From the NCBI GenBank assembly GCA_902553315.1, contig CACDKN010000003.1, positions 62,001 to 126,000 on the forward strand: DNA of 64,000 nt. The letters run 5' to 3'. The notes under the pieces were generated by a model, which did no database searches, was not told the DNA's origin, and saw nothing but the letters and a program-made list of their open reading frames with translations. Within the stretch, counting starts at the first letter, position 1; the number at the start of each line of letters is the position of its first letter. This stretch comes from AG-339-G14 sp902553315. GTDB lineage: Bacteria; Pseudomonadota; Gammaproteobacteria; Magnimaribacterales; AG-339-G14. Positions 8,569 through 17,660 of the stretch are shown one piece after another. The position numbers were made by a program, and so were the translations under genes.

Positions 8569-9615
8569 TTACTCTGTAGACAGTAAATCTACGTCGTATT
8601 TATCTAAAATATCTAGCGCTATACCTCCGCCTCTTGCCACGCAAGTCAGAGGTTCTTCAGCAACAATTACAGGAATCCCTGTTTGTTCCGAAATCATTTT
8701 ATCTAAATCTCTTAATAGTGCGCCTCCTCCTGTGAGGACAATGCCTCTTTCAGAAATATCTGAGCTCAATTCTGGGGGAGATTGTTCTAGAGCGTTTCTT
8801 ATGGACTGTAAAATGGAAGAAAGAGGACCAGAAATAGCTTCGTAAATTTCAGAACTGGAAATATTTAAAGTATTAGGAACTCCCTCTGCAAGATTTCTAC
8901 CTCTTACCTCCATGTCTTTTACTTCACTATCAGCAGAAGCACAGCCTACACTTTCTTTAATCCTTTCAGCAGTAGATTCACCAATCAAAACTCCGTATTT
9001 CCTTCTCAAGTATGAAACAATGGACTCGTTAAACCTATCTCCACCGGTTTTTAAAGAACTAGAGAAAACTACACCATTCAAAGCCAATATTGCTATCTCT
9101 GTGGTTCCTCCACCAATATCTACGACCATTGAACCAGAAGCTTCTTCTACGGGAAGCCCAGCTCCTATTGCCGCTGCCATTGGTTCCTCAATCAATCTAA
9201 CTTCCCTTGCACCAGCTTGCAAAGCAGACTCTCTTATAGCCCTTCTCTCTACTTGAGTTGATTGACAGGGTACGCAAATCAAAATTCGCGGACTAGGTCT
9301 AAAAAAATTTTCTCCATGAACCTCTTGAATAAAATGTTGAAGCATTTTTTCTGTTACTTGAAAATCCGCTATTACTCCATCCTTTAAAGGTCTAATAGCC
9401 TCAATATTTCCAGGAACTCTTCCAAGCATTCTTTTTGCTTCAGACCCGACTGCTACAACAGATCTGTGGCCATCCGTTTTTTTTATAGCAACAACTGATG
9501 GCTCGTCTAAAACAATACCTCTTCCCTTAACATAAACCAGAGTATTAGCTGTGCCTAGGTCTATTGAAAGGTCAGTTGAGTAAAATCCCTTCAAATATTT
9601 AGATAATGAAACCAT
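8569..9615 (-). CDS. mreB: Actin-like rod shape protein MreB
   Basis: Bacterial actin that organises lateral wall synthesis, implying a rod-shaped ancestor and probably cell. It has 348 residues with the actin-fold phosphate loops SIDLGTANTLVY (phosphate 1) and VVDIGGGTTEIAILAL (phosphate 2), and the adenosine motif GIVLTGGGALLRDLD. The N-terminal region VSLSKYLKGF is amphipathic, as expected for membrane binding. The ATG at 9615 lacks a clear Shine-Dalgarno. First gene of mreBCD, divergent from gatC across 72 bases. Confidence 0.97.
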   Translation of the reverse strand: MVSLSKYLKGFYSTDLSIDLGTANTLVYVKGRGIVLDEPSVVAIKKTDGHRSVVAVGSEAKRMLGRVPGNIEAIRPLKDGVIADFQVTEKMLQHFIQEVHGENFFRPSPRILICVPCQSTQVERRAIRESALQAGAREVRLIEEPMAAAIGAGLPVEEASGSMVVDIGGGTTEIAILALNGVVFSSSLKTGGDRFNESIVSYLRRKYGVLIGESTAERIKESVGCASADSEVKDMEVRGRNLAEGVPNTLNISSSEIYEAISGPLSSILQSIRNALEQSPPELSSDISERGIVLTGGGALLRDLDKMISEQTGIPVIVAEEPLTCVARGGGIALDILDKYDVDLLSTE

Positions 9616-9661
9616 TTTTTTAAATTAAATGTAAAATGCAATCTATTTATGTCCCCAAAGA

Positions 9662-9667
9662 TATAAT
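9662..9667 (+). promoter_or_regulatory. Candidate -10 box for gatCAB
   Basis: A perfect TATAAT at 9662-9667 in the 72-base mreB-gatC divergent gap would place a start site near 9674, about 14 bases before the gatC ATG. No convincing -35 hexamer is seen 17 bases upstream, and TATAAT is easily produced by chance in such AT-rich DNA. Confidence 0.35.
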
Positions 9668-9687
9668 AACTTAAATTATATAAATAA

Positions 9688-9984
9688 ATGAAAATATCAG
9701 AAGAAACTTTAAAAAATATTTCCCAATTATCAAAATTAGGAATTCATGATGATACAAAAAAGAAATTGATCAAAGAATTGGAATCTATTTTAGAAATGGT
9801 AAATAAAATGAACGAAGTAAATACTGAATATGTTGAACCAATGAGTCATCCAATGAGTGATTCTCAAAATCTTAGAGAAGATTTAATCTCCAGTGATATT
9901 AAAAGAGATGACTACATGAAAAACGCTCCACATTCAGAAGATGGATACTATCTAACTCCAAAAGTAATAGAGCAAGATGATTGA
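9688..9984 (+). CDS. gatC: Asp-tRNA(Asn)/Glu-tRNA(Gln) amidotransferase subunit C
   Basis: A small 98-residue subunit that wraps around GatA and GatB and stabilises the transamidosome. The C-terminal pattern LREDLISSDIKRDDYMKNAPHSEDGYY resembles the family's conserved LR.D...R...NAP...G.F region (only the NAPHSEDGYYLTPKVIE part is quoted as diagnostic). ATG start at 9688 with no strong Shine-Dalgarno. It ends inside gatA (8-base overlap), so gatC, gatA and gatB form one operon. Confidence 0.95.
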   Translation: MKISEETLKNISQLSKLGIHDDTKKKLIKELESILEMVNKMNEVNTEYVEPMSHPMSDSQNLREDLISSDIKRDDYMKNAPHSEDGYYLTPKVIEQDD

Positions 9985-11401
9985 TCTAAAAAGTTCTGAT
10001 CTTGTAACTCAAATAGAAGCTCTGAAGAATAAAGAAATTTCCTCATACGAACTCACTTCAATGTATTTGAAAAATATTCAAGATAATGAAAATTTAAATT
10101 GCTTTATTTCCATCAATGAATCTGCGCTAGAGGATGCGAAAAAAATTGATTCATCGAAAGAAGAATTTAGTCATCTCAAGGGTATTCCTATAGCTCATAA
10201 AGACATTTTTTGTGTGGAAAATGGCAAAACAACTTGTGGGTCTAAAATGTTGGAAAACTTTATTTCACCTTATTCATCTACAGTTTATGAAAAGCTTGAT
10301 AGAGCGGGAACGGTAATGTTGGGTAAAACTAATATGGATGAATTCGCGATGGGGTCTTCAAATGAAACCAGTTATTTTGGAAATGTAAAAAATCCTATTG
10401 ATAACACAAAAAGTCCCGGAGGTTCCTCAGGGGGATCTGCAGCTGCAGTGAAAGCTAATTTATGTGCCTTTGCAACTGGAACAGATACCGGGGGATCTAT
10501 AAGACAACCTGCTTCCTTCTGCGGAATCACAGGAATTAAACCAACCTATGGCAGAGTTTCTAGGTGGGGAATGATTGCTTTTGCATCAAGTCTTGACCAA
10601 GCTGGAGTTTTCACAAAAACTGCATTAGATGCTGCAGTAGCTCTTGAAATGATTTCTGGATTCGATAAAAAAGACTCTACTTCTATCGACAGCGAAGTTT
10701 CAAACTTGAAATATGAGACTGTCTCTGAAATGGATCACATAATTGGAATACCCTCAGACATTATTGATTCGATTAAAGATCCAAAAGTAAAAGAAACTTA
10801 TTTAGAAAATATTGATCTTTTAAAAAAAAATGGTGTTAAAACTAAAGAAGTTGAACTCCAAAATCTTGAATATTCTCTTCCTGCATACTACGTTATTGCT
10901 CCAGCAGAGTGTTCTGCAAACCTATCTAGATACGATGGGATTAAATTTGGTTATAGTTGCGAAAATCCTAAAAATTTAGAAGATCTTTATACTCGAACAA
11001 GATCTGAAGGGTTTGGAGAAGAGGTAAAGAAAAGAATACTCATTGGTACATATTGTCTTTCTGCAGGATATTTTGATGCCTATTATCTTAAAGCTCAAAA
11101 GATAAGAACCTTGGTTACCGAAAGTTTTAAGAAAGCATTCAAAGATGTCTCGGTTATTGCCATGCCGACCTGCTCAAATACTGCTTTTGATTTAGAGTCA
11201 ATACAAGATCCTGTAAAAATGTATGAGCAAGACATCTATACAATTCCTGCAAATTTAGCTGGATTACCTGCCATTTCTATTCCAGCAGGAAATCAAAAAA
11301 ATCTTCCACTTGGATTACAATTCATTGGTAATCATTTGCAAGAGTCATCGATATTAAATATTTCACATAAATTTCAAAAAATATCTGATTACCATGTCTA
11401 A
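9977..11401 (+). CDS. gatA: Aspartyl/glutamyl-tRNA amidotransferase subunit A
   Basis: Glutaminase subunit that releases ammonia for conversion of misacylated Asp-tRNA(Asn) or Glu-tRNA(Gln). It has 474 residues and the amidase-signature triad: Lys75 in IPIAHKDIF, Ser150 in SPGGSSGGSAAA and the nucleophile Ser174 in GTDTGGSIRQPAS, all at the usual spacing. It overlaps gatC at its start and gatB at its end by 8 bases each. Its presence suggests that one of the tRNAs for Asn or Gln is charged indirectly in this organism. Confidence 0.97.
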   Translation: MIDLKSSDLVTQIEALKNKEISSYELTSMYLKNIQDNENLNCFISINESALEDAKKIDSSKEEFSHLKGIPIAHKDIFCVENGKTTCGSKMLENFISPYSSTVYEKLDRAGTVMLGKTNMDEFAMGSSNETSYFGNVKNPIDNTKSPGGSSGGSAAAVKANLCAFATGTDTGGSIRQPASFCGITGIKPTYGRVSRWGMIAFASSLDQAGVFTKTALDAAVALEMISGFDKKDSTSIDSEVSNLKYETVSEMDHIIGIPSDIIDSIKDPKVKETYLENIDLLKKNGVKTKEVELQNLEYSLPAYYVIAPAECSANLSRYDGIKFGYSCENPKNLEDLYTRTRSEGFGEEVKKRILIGTYCLSAGYFDAYYLKAQKIRTLVTESFKKAFKDVSVIAMPTCSNTAFDLESIQDPVKMYEQDIYTIPANLAGLPAISIPAGNQKNLPLGLQFIGNHLQESSILNISHKFQKISDYHV

Positions 11402-12842
11402 TCCAAAGTCAAACCTATGGGAATCTGTTATAGGGTTAGAAATCCATGTGCAACTTGCAACTCAATCAAAGATTTTTTCTAGCTCGCCATCAAAATTTGG
11501 AGTTGAACAAAATACTCAAGCTTCAATAATTGATTTAGGATTACCTGGAGTACTTCCTGTCATCAATAAAAAGGCTATTGAGATGGCAGTAAAGTTTGGT
11601 TGTTCTATAAACGCTGAGATTACTGAAAAAGCTATTTTTGCAAGAAAAAATTATTTCTATCCTGATTTACCGAAAGGTTATCAGATAAGTCAACTCGACA
11701 ATCCAATTGTTGGGAAAGGCTCGGTGATGATCTATTGCGAAGGAGATGAAAAAGAAATTGGAATTACTCGCGCGCACCTAGAAGAAGATGCTGGAAAATC
11801 CATTCATGATAAATACGAATCCTTCACAGCGATTGACCTGAATAGAGCTGGAACGCCTTTGTTAGAAATTGTATCTGAGCCCGATTTGAGATCTTCAAAG
11901 GAGGCTGTTTCTTACCTAAAAAAAATTCATTCAATCGTAACGTTTTTAGGTATCTCAGATGGAGACATGTCTCAAGGTTCTTTGAGATGCGATGCTAATG
12001 TTTCTATAAGAAAAAAGGGACAAGAAAAATTTGGAAATAGAACGGAGATTAAAAATATTAATTCTTTTAAATTTGTTGAGAAAGCAATTGAATATGAAAT
12101 TAAAAGGCAAACTAAAGTTGTGGAGTCTGGTGAAAAGATAATTCAAGAAACCAGATTATATGATTCAAACAAAAATGAGACTAGGTCCATGAGATCTAAA
12201 GAACACGCCAACGACTATAGATATTTTCCTGAGCCTGATTTGATACCTCTTAAAATATCGAGTGAATACATTCAAAGCGTCAAGGAAAAGCTTCCCGAAT
12301 TACCTGAACAAAAGATAAAAAGGTTTTGTTCTGATTATTTGATAAATGAGTATGAATCAAAAATTCTAAATAGTTCAAGGGAAATGAGTGTTTTCTTTGA
12401 AACAATTGCTAAATCTGTGAAAGATGTAAAAACTGCAGCAAAGTGGATTGTCGGAGACTTTTTAGCAATATTAAACAAAAATAATAAAAATATTTCAGAG
12501 TCTAATATTTCATCTGAAGATTTAATTGATCTTTTTAAAAATCTTGAAGAAAATAATATCTCTAATCCAGCTGCAAAAAAAATTCTTGAAGTACTTTGGG
12601 ATCAGGATCTTACAGTTCAAGAAATTATCAAAAAAGAAAATTTAGAACAAATTTCTAACGAAGATGAACTTCTAAAAATTATAATGAAAATAATTGAAGA
12701 AAATCCAAAACAACATAATCAGTACAAATCTGGAAAAGATAAATTATTTGGATTTTTTGTAGGTCAAGTAATGAAGGAGACCCAAGGATCGGCTGATCCT
12801 AAGGTCGTGAATGAGATTTTGAGAAAAGAACTTAACCAGTGA
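11394..12842 (+). CDS. gatB: Aspartyl/glutamyl-tRNA amidotransferase subunit B
   Basis: Kinase-like subunit that phosphorylates the misacylated tRNA and receives ammonia from GatA. It has 482 residues, with VIGLEIHVQLAT at the N-terminus, the FARKNYFYPDLPKGYQISQ and GITRAHLEEDAGKS active-site segments, and a C-terminal helical tail/YqeY-like domain ending KVVNEILRKELNQ. It overlaps gatA by 8 bases. Its stop lies inside the 3' end of the convergent maoC gene (11-base overlap), leaving no space for a terminator. Confidence 0.97.
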   Translation: MSNPKSNLWESVIGLEIHVQLATQSKIFSSSPSKFGVEQNTQASIIDLGLPGVLPVINKKAIEMAVKFGCSINAEITEKAIFARKNYFYPDLPKGYQISQLDNPIVGKGSVMIYCEGDEKEIGITRAHLEEDAGKSIHDKYESFTAIDLNRAGTPLLEIVSEPDLRSSKEAVSYLKKIHSIVTFLGISDGDMSQGSLRCDANVSIRKKGQEKFGNRTEIKNINSFKFVEKAIEYEIKRQTKVVESGEKIIQETRLYDSNKNETRSMRSKEHANDYRYFPEPDLIPLKISSEYIQSVKEKLPELPEQKIKRFCSDYLINEYESKILNSSREMSVFFETIAKSVKDVKTAAKWIVGDFLAILNKNNKNISESNISSEDLIDLFKNLEENNISNPAAKKILEVLWDQDLTVQEIIKKENLEQISNEDELLKIIMKIIEENPKQHNQYKSGKDKLFGFFVGQVMKETQGSADPKVVNEILRKELNQ

Positions 12843-13287
12843 CGAACATTGTCAAAGCTTCAGCAATGAAAGCTGGCTTTTCTTGTCCCTCAATCTCCAT
12901 AGTAACTTCGTTTTTAACTAAATATCTACCGTCTTCTTTTTCATCAACTGATATTAGTTTAGCTTTAGTCCTTACTTTAGATCCCACATTTACTGGCGTT
13001 AAAAATCTTACTCTGTCTAAACCATAATTAAACGCCATAGTCATATTGTCTGGCGCTATACCCCCAGCCTTTAAACCCGCTGTTAAAGATAGTGAAAGAA
13101 ATCCATGTGCAATAGTAGAGCCGAACAAAGGCGTAGCTTTTTCTGAATCAACATGAATAAATTGATAATCCAAAGTTGCGTCAGCGAATTGATTTATTCT
13201 GTCTTGATCAACTTCGAGCCAATCTGAGGGTTCGAATTCTGTACCTATGTAATCTTTTAACGTCTGTGCGGGAACTAATCCAGCCAT
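12832..13287 (-). CDS. MaoC-like (R)-specific enoyl-CoA hydratase
   Basis: A 151-residue single hot-dog protein of the MaoC/PhaJ type, hydrating 2-enoyl-CoA to (R)-3-hydroxyacyl-CoA. The catalytic pair Asp40 and His45 lies in LDYQFIHVDSEKA, followed by the GSTIAHGFLSLSL hydratase motif. A strong AGGAGG sits nine bases before the ATG, unusual in this window where most genes start by overlap. It follows an acyl-CoA ligase by 10 bases, suggesting a shared role in fatty-acid uptake or breakdown. Its substrate chain length cannot be read from sequence. Confidence 0.9.
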   Translation of the reverse strand: MAGLVPAQTLKDYIGTEFEPSDWLEVDQDRINQFADATLDYQFIHVDSEKATPLFGSTIAHGFLSLSLTAGLKAGGIAPDNMTMAFNYGLDRVRFLTPVNVGSKVRTKAKLISVDEKEDGRYLVKNEVTMEIEGQEKPAFIAEALTMFVTG

Positions 13288-13297
13288 ATTTACCTCC

Positions 13298-14920
13298 TTA
13301 TTTTTCTAATAAATGATTTTGATATTCTTCTCTCAAACCAGTTTTTAATAATTTACCTGTTGCTCCGTGGGGCAGTTCATCAACAAATATTATATCGTCA
13401 GGCATCCACCATTTTGCAATTTTGTCTGAGAGAAAATCTTCAATTGAGTCTTTTTCGCAGTCTTCTAGACCATTTTTGACTATAAATAAGATTGGTCTTT
13501 CGTCCCATTTAGGATGAGCTACTCCAACCACACAAGCTTCCGCTACACCTGGATGTCCAACTGCTGTATTTTCTAAATCGATTGAACTTATCCATTCTCC
13601 TCCAGATTTTATTACGTCTTTACTTCTATCAACAATCCGCATATAACCACTAGTATCTATTGTTGCAACGTCACCTGTATCAAACCACCCTTCCTCAAGA
13701 GCTGATGATTCGGATTTAAAATATCTCTCAATGATTGCTGGACCCTTGACCATCAATCTTCCAAAGGTTTTTCCATCATTTGGAAGAGTTTTTCCATCGC
13801 TGTCTACAATTTTCATGGAGCAGCCATAAACTGAGCGTCCTTGACTAGTTTGAATGTCATATCTTTCCTCTAGATCCATATCCTTCATCTCTGGAGTATA
13901 AGAATTTAAAGTACCTAAAGGACTCATTTCCGTCATTCCCCATCCGTGAAGTAAAAAACAATCATGTTTTTCCTCAAAAGCTTTAATCATAGCTTTTGGA
14001 GCAGCTGAACCCCCAACTAACACGCTTTTTACGGATTCAAGCTTTATACTATTTTTTTCAGCATAGTTAAGTAGATCTAGCCATACAGTAGGAACACCCA
14101 TTAATTGATTTACTTTTTCTGAGGTGATTAATTTACAGATCGATTCACCGTCTGTGTGAGGTCCCGGAAACACCATTTTTGCTCCATACATAAAAGAAGC
14201 ATAGGGAATTCCCCATGCATTTACATGAAACATAGGCACAACAGGAAGCAATATTGTTTCTGGTGTCAAATTCATTGCATTGCCTGCGGTCGCATACCAT
14301 GCATGTAAAACTGTTGATCTATGAGAGTAAAGAACTCCTTTGGGATTTCCTGTTGTCCCAGAGGTATAACAAAGTGAAGAAGCTGTATTTTCGTCAAACT
14401 CCGGCCAAGAAATTGTGTCTGATTCACCGGATATAAAGTCTTCGTAACATATGAGATTTTCTAAAGATGATGAAGGCATGTTTTCTTTATCAGTTAAAAT
14501 GACAATCCCTTTAACTGTTTTTAGATCCGAGATTACATTCTCAATAATTGGAAGAAATGGAGCGTCCACAAATAAATACTTATCTTCGGCATGATTAACA
14601 ATATATTTAATGTCATCCGGAAAAAGTCTTGGATTTAAAGTATGTAAAACCGCTCCCAACCCAGAAATGCCAAAGTAAAGCTCTAAGTGTCTATAACTAT
14701 TAACAGCCATAGTCGCAATTATGTCTCCTTCTCCTATTCCAAGGTTTAGTAAAGCATTTGCTAATTTTTTCGATCTTAAAGCAGAATCTTTAATCGTATA
14801 CCTATGAATGCCTCCTTCAACTGTATTGCTTACAATTTCACTATTGGCATTGTTCTTTACAGCATGTTCCAATACGCCTGAAATAAGCAATTGTTCCTGC
14901 ATCATGTTACCTAGCATCAT
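13298..14920 (-). CDS. Fatty acyl-CoA ligase, AMP-forming
   Basis: A 540-residue member of the acyl-adenylate superfamily (medium/long-chain FadD-like). The P-loop CYTSGTTGNPKG lies at residues 184-195, followed by the adenine/acyl pocket GWGMTEMSP, GWFDTGDVATID and the C-terminal hinge and Lys segment VDRSKDVIKSGGEWIS and GATGKLLKTGLRE. It activates a carboxylic acid with ATP and CoA. The ATG at 14920 is preceded by TAGGAG at good spacing. It is followed by the MaoC hydratase, and a promoter is likely in the 68-base gap after the ThiF-like gene. The substrate is not determinable by eye. Confidence 0.92.
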   Translation of the reverse strand: MMLGNMMQEQLLISGVLEHAVKNNANSEIVSNTVEGGIHRYTIKDSALRSKKLANALLNLGIGEGDIIATMAVNSYRHLELYFGISGLGAVLHTLNPRLFPDDIKYIVNHAEDKYLFVDAPFLPIIENVISDLKTVKGIVILTDKENMPSSSLENLICYEDFISGESDTISWPEFDENTASSLCYTSGTTGNPKGVLYSHRSTVLHAWYATAGNAMNLTPETILLPVVPMFHVNAWGIPYASFMYGAKMVFPGPHTDGESICKLITSEKVNQLMGVPTVWLDLLNYAEKNSIKLESVKSVLVGGSAAPKAMIKAFEEKHDCFLLHGWGMTEMSPLGTLNSYTPEMKDMDLEERYDIQTSQGRSVYGCSMKIVDSDGKTLPNDGKTFGRLMVKGPAIIERYFKSESSALEEGWFDTGDVATIDTSGYMRIVDRSKDVIKSGGEWISSIDLENTAVGHPGVAEACVVGVAHPKWDERPILFIVKNGLEDCEKDSIEDFLSDKIAKWWMPDDIIFVDELPHGATGKLLKTGLREEYQNHLLEK

Positions 14921-14954
14921 TGACTCCTAATAGCTAATTAAAATAGAAAACTAG

Positions 14955-14981
14955 AATATAACTGTAATTTCAAAGCTTCAA
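14955..14981 (-). promoter_or_regulatory. Candidate promoter of acyl-CoA ligase-maoC pair
   Basis: On the minus strand TTGAAG (14981-14976) is followed after 15 bases by TATATT (14960-14955); shifting the -10 to TATTCT gives a 17-base spacer. It lies in one of the few same-strand gaps in this part of the map (14921-14988) and would allow the two fatty-acid genes to be expressed separately from prfA-prmC. Chance similarity is possible at this base composition. Confidence 0.35.
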
Positions 14982-14988
14982 CTTTTTT

Positions 14989-15732
14989 TTAGAGTTTTGA
15001 ACAAATTTTACAATTTCGATTCTTTTTCAATTTAATACTTTTTAAGTTATTTTCTTTTAAATTTAATTCAACTAATTCCGAATTCATCTTTTCGTTAGCA
15101 ATAATTCTCTTTATAGATTCCGAAGCCATAAAAGAACCAACAACACCCACTAGTGGCGAAAAAATACTTGATTCTCTGCAAGTTAAGTCTTCGCTATCTA
15201 AATCTTCAAAAAAACATTCGAGGCATGGAGAATTATCATCTTTAAAATCTAAAGAAAAGAACTGACCCATCCAACCTTGAGAAGATCCAGAAATTAGAAT
15301 TAATTCTTTATTTTTACAGTAAATATTTATTAATTTTCTCGTATCAAAATTATCAGTACAATCTAGAATTATTTCTGAATTTTTAAGCGCTCTTTCAATG
15401 TTAAAGGCATTTAGCTTCAAATCTTGAGCTTGGATATCTATTTCTTTGTTAAGTTTAATAAGTTTGTTCTTTGCGACCGACGCTTTCTGACTATCCAAAT
15501 CTTTTTCGGAAAATAGTATTTGTCGCTGTAAATTACTAATATCAATAAAATCATCATCTATTAAATTCAATGTGCCAACGCCAGAAGCCGCAAGAAAAGA
15601 GGAAGCAGAGCATCCCAAACCTCCTAAGCCAACAATTGAAATCTTTGAAGAAGATATTTTTTTTTGACCTTCTATATCTATCTCAGGCAACATAATATGT
15701 CTGCTGTATCTGACTAAATCTGTATCTTTCAT
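14989..15732 (-). CDS. MoeB/ThiF-family adenylyltransferase
   Basis: A 247-residue E1-like enzyme that adenylates the C-terminus of a ubiquitin-fold sulfur carrier (MoaD or ThiS). A Rossmann loop GLGGLG is at 35-40, with the Arg/Asp-rich ATP site DISNLQRQILF. Two CxxC pairs for structural zinc are seen at Cys170/Cys173 and Cys241/Cys244, and Cys185 in LTCRESS is the likely catalytic cysteine. The gene is downstream of and overlapping prmC by four bases, the order prfA-prmC-moeB found in pseudomonads. MoeB and ThiF cannot be told apart here because no partner gene is in the window. Confidence 0.88.
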   Translation of the reverse strand: MKDTDLVRYSRHIMLPEIDIEGQKKISSSKISIVGLGGLGCSASSFLAASGVGTLNLIDDDFIDISNLQRQILFSEKDLDSQKASVAKNKLIKLNKEIDIQAQDLKLNAFNIERALKNSEIILDCTDNFDTRKLINIYCKNKELILISGSSQGWMGQFFSLDFKDDNSPCLECFFEDLDSEDLTCRESSIFSPLVGVVGSFMASESIKRIIANEKMNSELVELNLKENNLKSIKLKKNRNCKICSKL

Positions 15733-16553
15733 TTGCTTAAGATTGAGACTCTCATTAAATTGTTGTTATCTTTTAACTGTTCTAAGTTTTTGTAGCCAAT
15801 TTTTTTTGCCAAAGTCACAATTTTTTTTGATTGTTCGTAAGAGTGTTCTAAAAGTAACTTCCCTTTTGGTTTGAGGAATCTAATGCTTTTAGAAATAATA
15901 GTATCTAAATCTTTAAATCCTTTTTCATCTGAAAACAAAGCAATAGAAGGCTCAAACCATACTCCGTCTGCATCCTTGTCTAAAGAGCTTCTATCTACAT
16001 AAGGAGGGTTAGAAACTATATAATCCATTTTTGGAAAAAGCCATTTTCGATTCCAATCGTGATTTATAAAAATCACATTATCAACATCTAAGCTTTTAGC
16101 ATTTTTATTGGCTATCATTAATGCGCTTAAAGACTTCTCAGTTCCAAGTACATTTAGTTTCTTATTTTCTTTTGCTACAGATAATGAAATAACGCCTGAG
16201 CCTATTCCTAATTCTAATAAATCTTTATTGTCTAGATCTTGTTCCAATAATTTTTCTACCAGCATTTCTGTTTCTGGTCTTGGAACAAGAACCGATTTGT
16301 CTACAAAAAAATCATTTTTCCAAAATCCTTTTTTACCCACTAAATAAGCTAAAGGTTTTTTTTTCTTTCTTTCTTGGACAAGATCAAAAAAAAGTTTGCT
16401 CTCTTTGATGTTAATTTTTTCATCTTTATGAGTGAAGAGATAGCTTCCATCAACACCTTTTACAAATTCTAATAAAAGTCTTGCGTCTTGGGAGTCTATA
16501 TTTGTGCTTGCCATTGAAAGAGCATCTTCGATGTTAATTGTTTGTTGTTTCAT
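15729..16553 (-). CDS. prmC: Release factor glutamine methyltransferase
   Basis: SAM-dependent enzyme that N5-methylates the Gln of the GGQ motif in peptide-release factors. It has 274 residues: a small helical N-terminal domain, SAM-binding LLELGIGSGVISLS and the substrate motif SNPPYVD. It lies directly after its substrate gene prfA, overlapping it by 20 bases, and its stop overlaps the ThiF-like gene by four bases. Confidence 0.96.
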   Translation of the reverse strand: MKQQTINIEDALSMASTNIDSQDARLLLEFVKGVDGSYLFTHKDEKINIKESKLFFDLVQERKKKKPLAYLVGKKGFWKNDFFVDKSVLVPRPETEMLVEKLLEQDLDNKDLLELGIGSGVISLSVAKENKKLNVLGTEKSLSALMIANKNAKSLDVDNVIFINHDWNRKWLFPKMDYIVSNPPYVDRSSLDKDADGVWFEPSIALFSDEKGFKDLDTIISKSIRFLKPKGKLLLEHSYEQSKKIVTLAKKIGYKNLEQLKDNNNLMRVSILSK

Positions 16554-17631
16554 CTTCTAAATTAAGCAACATTCTTGATTGATTTTCCTCTAGAAGAGTT
16601 TTGAAAATATCTTCCATATCTCCATCTAAAAAAGCTTCAAGGTTATGGCTAGTAAAATCAATTCTATGATCTGTAACTCTGTTTTGAGGAAAATTGTAGG
16701 TCCTAATTTTCTCGGATCTGTCGCCACTGCCTACCATATTTTTCCTCTTTTTTTCTAACTCAGAATTTTGCTCGTTTGAAGCTCTTTCAGTCAATTTAGA
16801 TTGTAAAAGAATCATCGCTTTTGCTTTATTTTTATGTTGAGATCTTCCATCCTGACATTCGACCACAATCCCTGATGGGATATGAGTAAGACGAACTGCC
16901 GAATCAGTTTTATTTACGTGTTGTCCTCCCGCACCAGAAGCTCTAAAAGTATCAACCCTTATTTCAGACTTGTCGATTTCAACTTCATCTAAACTTTCAA
17001 CCACTGGTAAAATCGCTACGGAACAAGCTGAAGTATGGATTCTTCCTTGAGACTCTGTCTCCGGAACCCTTTGAACCCTGTGTACGCCTGATTCAAATTG
17101 TAAATACCTGTATACATTATTACCTGAAATTTTAGCGACAATTTCTTTAAACCCGCCTTTTTCCGACTCTCTAGAGGAGATAAGTTCTATTTTCCATTTT
17201 TTTCTTTCTGAGAGCCTTGAAAACATTCTGAATAAATCGCCAACAAATATTCCAGCTTCGTCGCCTCCAGTTCCCGCTCTAACTTCTAAAAAAATATCTT
17301 TTTCTTCGTCCTCATTTTTTGGGATTAATAATTTTTTTAAATCAAGCTCCAGTGCTGTTAAAGAGTCATTGAATTTAACAAATTCTTCTTTTGCAAAATC
17401 TTTTATTTCAATATCAGAATCATTCATTAAGACCTTTGCCTCCTCAAGTTCTTCTTTTATTTTTTTAAACTCAAGATTTTTTTCAACTAATGGTTTTAAA
17501 TCAGAATATTCTTTTGTGTATGCAGCATAAACTTTTTGATCTTTAAGAATATTAGATGAAGAAATTTCTTTTTCTAGAAATTTAAACCTTTCCTCAGCAG
17601 ATTCGAGTCTTTGTATAATGGATTTAAGCAT
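16534..17631 (-). CDS. prfA: Peptide chain release factor 1
   Basis: Reads UAA and UAG stops. It has 365 residues with the stop-codon tripeptide PET (190-192, a PxT variant; Escherichia has PAT) in RVPETESQGRIH and the catalytic GGQ (235-237) in SGAGGQHVNK. The gene is divergent from lolB across 29 bases. In most gammaproteobacteria hemA precedes prfA in this operon and separates it from lolB; here hemA is absent. First gene of prfA-prmC-thiF-like. Confidence 0.97.
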   Translation of the reverse strand: MLKSIIQRLESAEERFKFLEKEISSSNILKDQKVYAAYTKEYSDLKPLVEKNLEFKKIKEELEEAKVLMNDSDIEIKDFAKEEFVKFNDSLTALELDLKKLLIPKNEDEEKDIFLEVRAGTGGDEAGIFVGDLFRMFSRLSERKKWKIELISSRESEKGGFKEIVAKISGNNVYRYLQFESGVHRVQRVPETESQGRIHTSACSVAILPVVESLDEVEIDKSEIRVDTFRASGAGGQHVNKTDSAVRLTHIPSGIVVECQDGRSQHKNKAKAMILLQSKLTERASNEQNSELEKKRKNMVGSGDRSEKIRTYNFPQNRVTDHRIDFTSHNLEAFLDGDMEDIFKTLLEENQSRMLLNLEDETTNN

Positions 17632-17660
17632 CTTATTAAATTCTGACTGTTATTATATTC

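Noticed and set aside
8912..9256. 114-residue plus-strand frame opposite mreB
   Set aside because: Mirror of conserved MreB codons; no ribosome site or homology pattern.
14970..14990. Terminator after the ThiF-like gene
   Set aside because: The AAGCTT-centred symmetry is short and imperfect, and on the minus strand the run beside it is A, not T.
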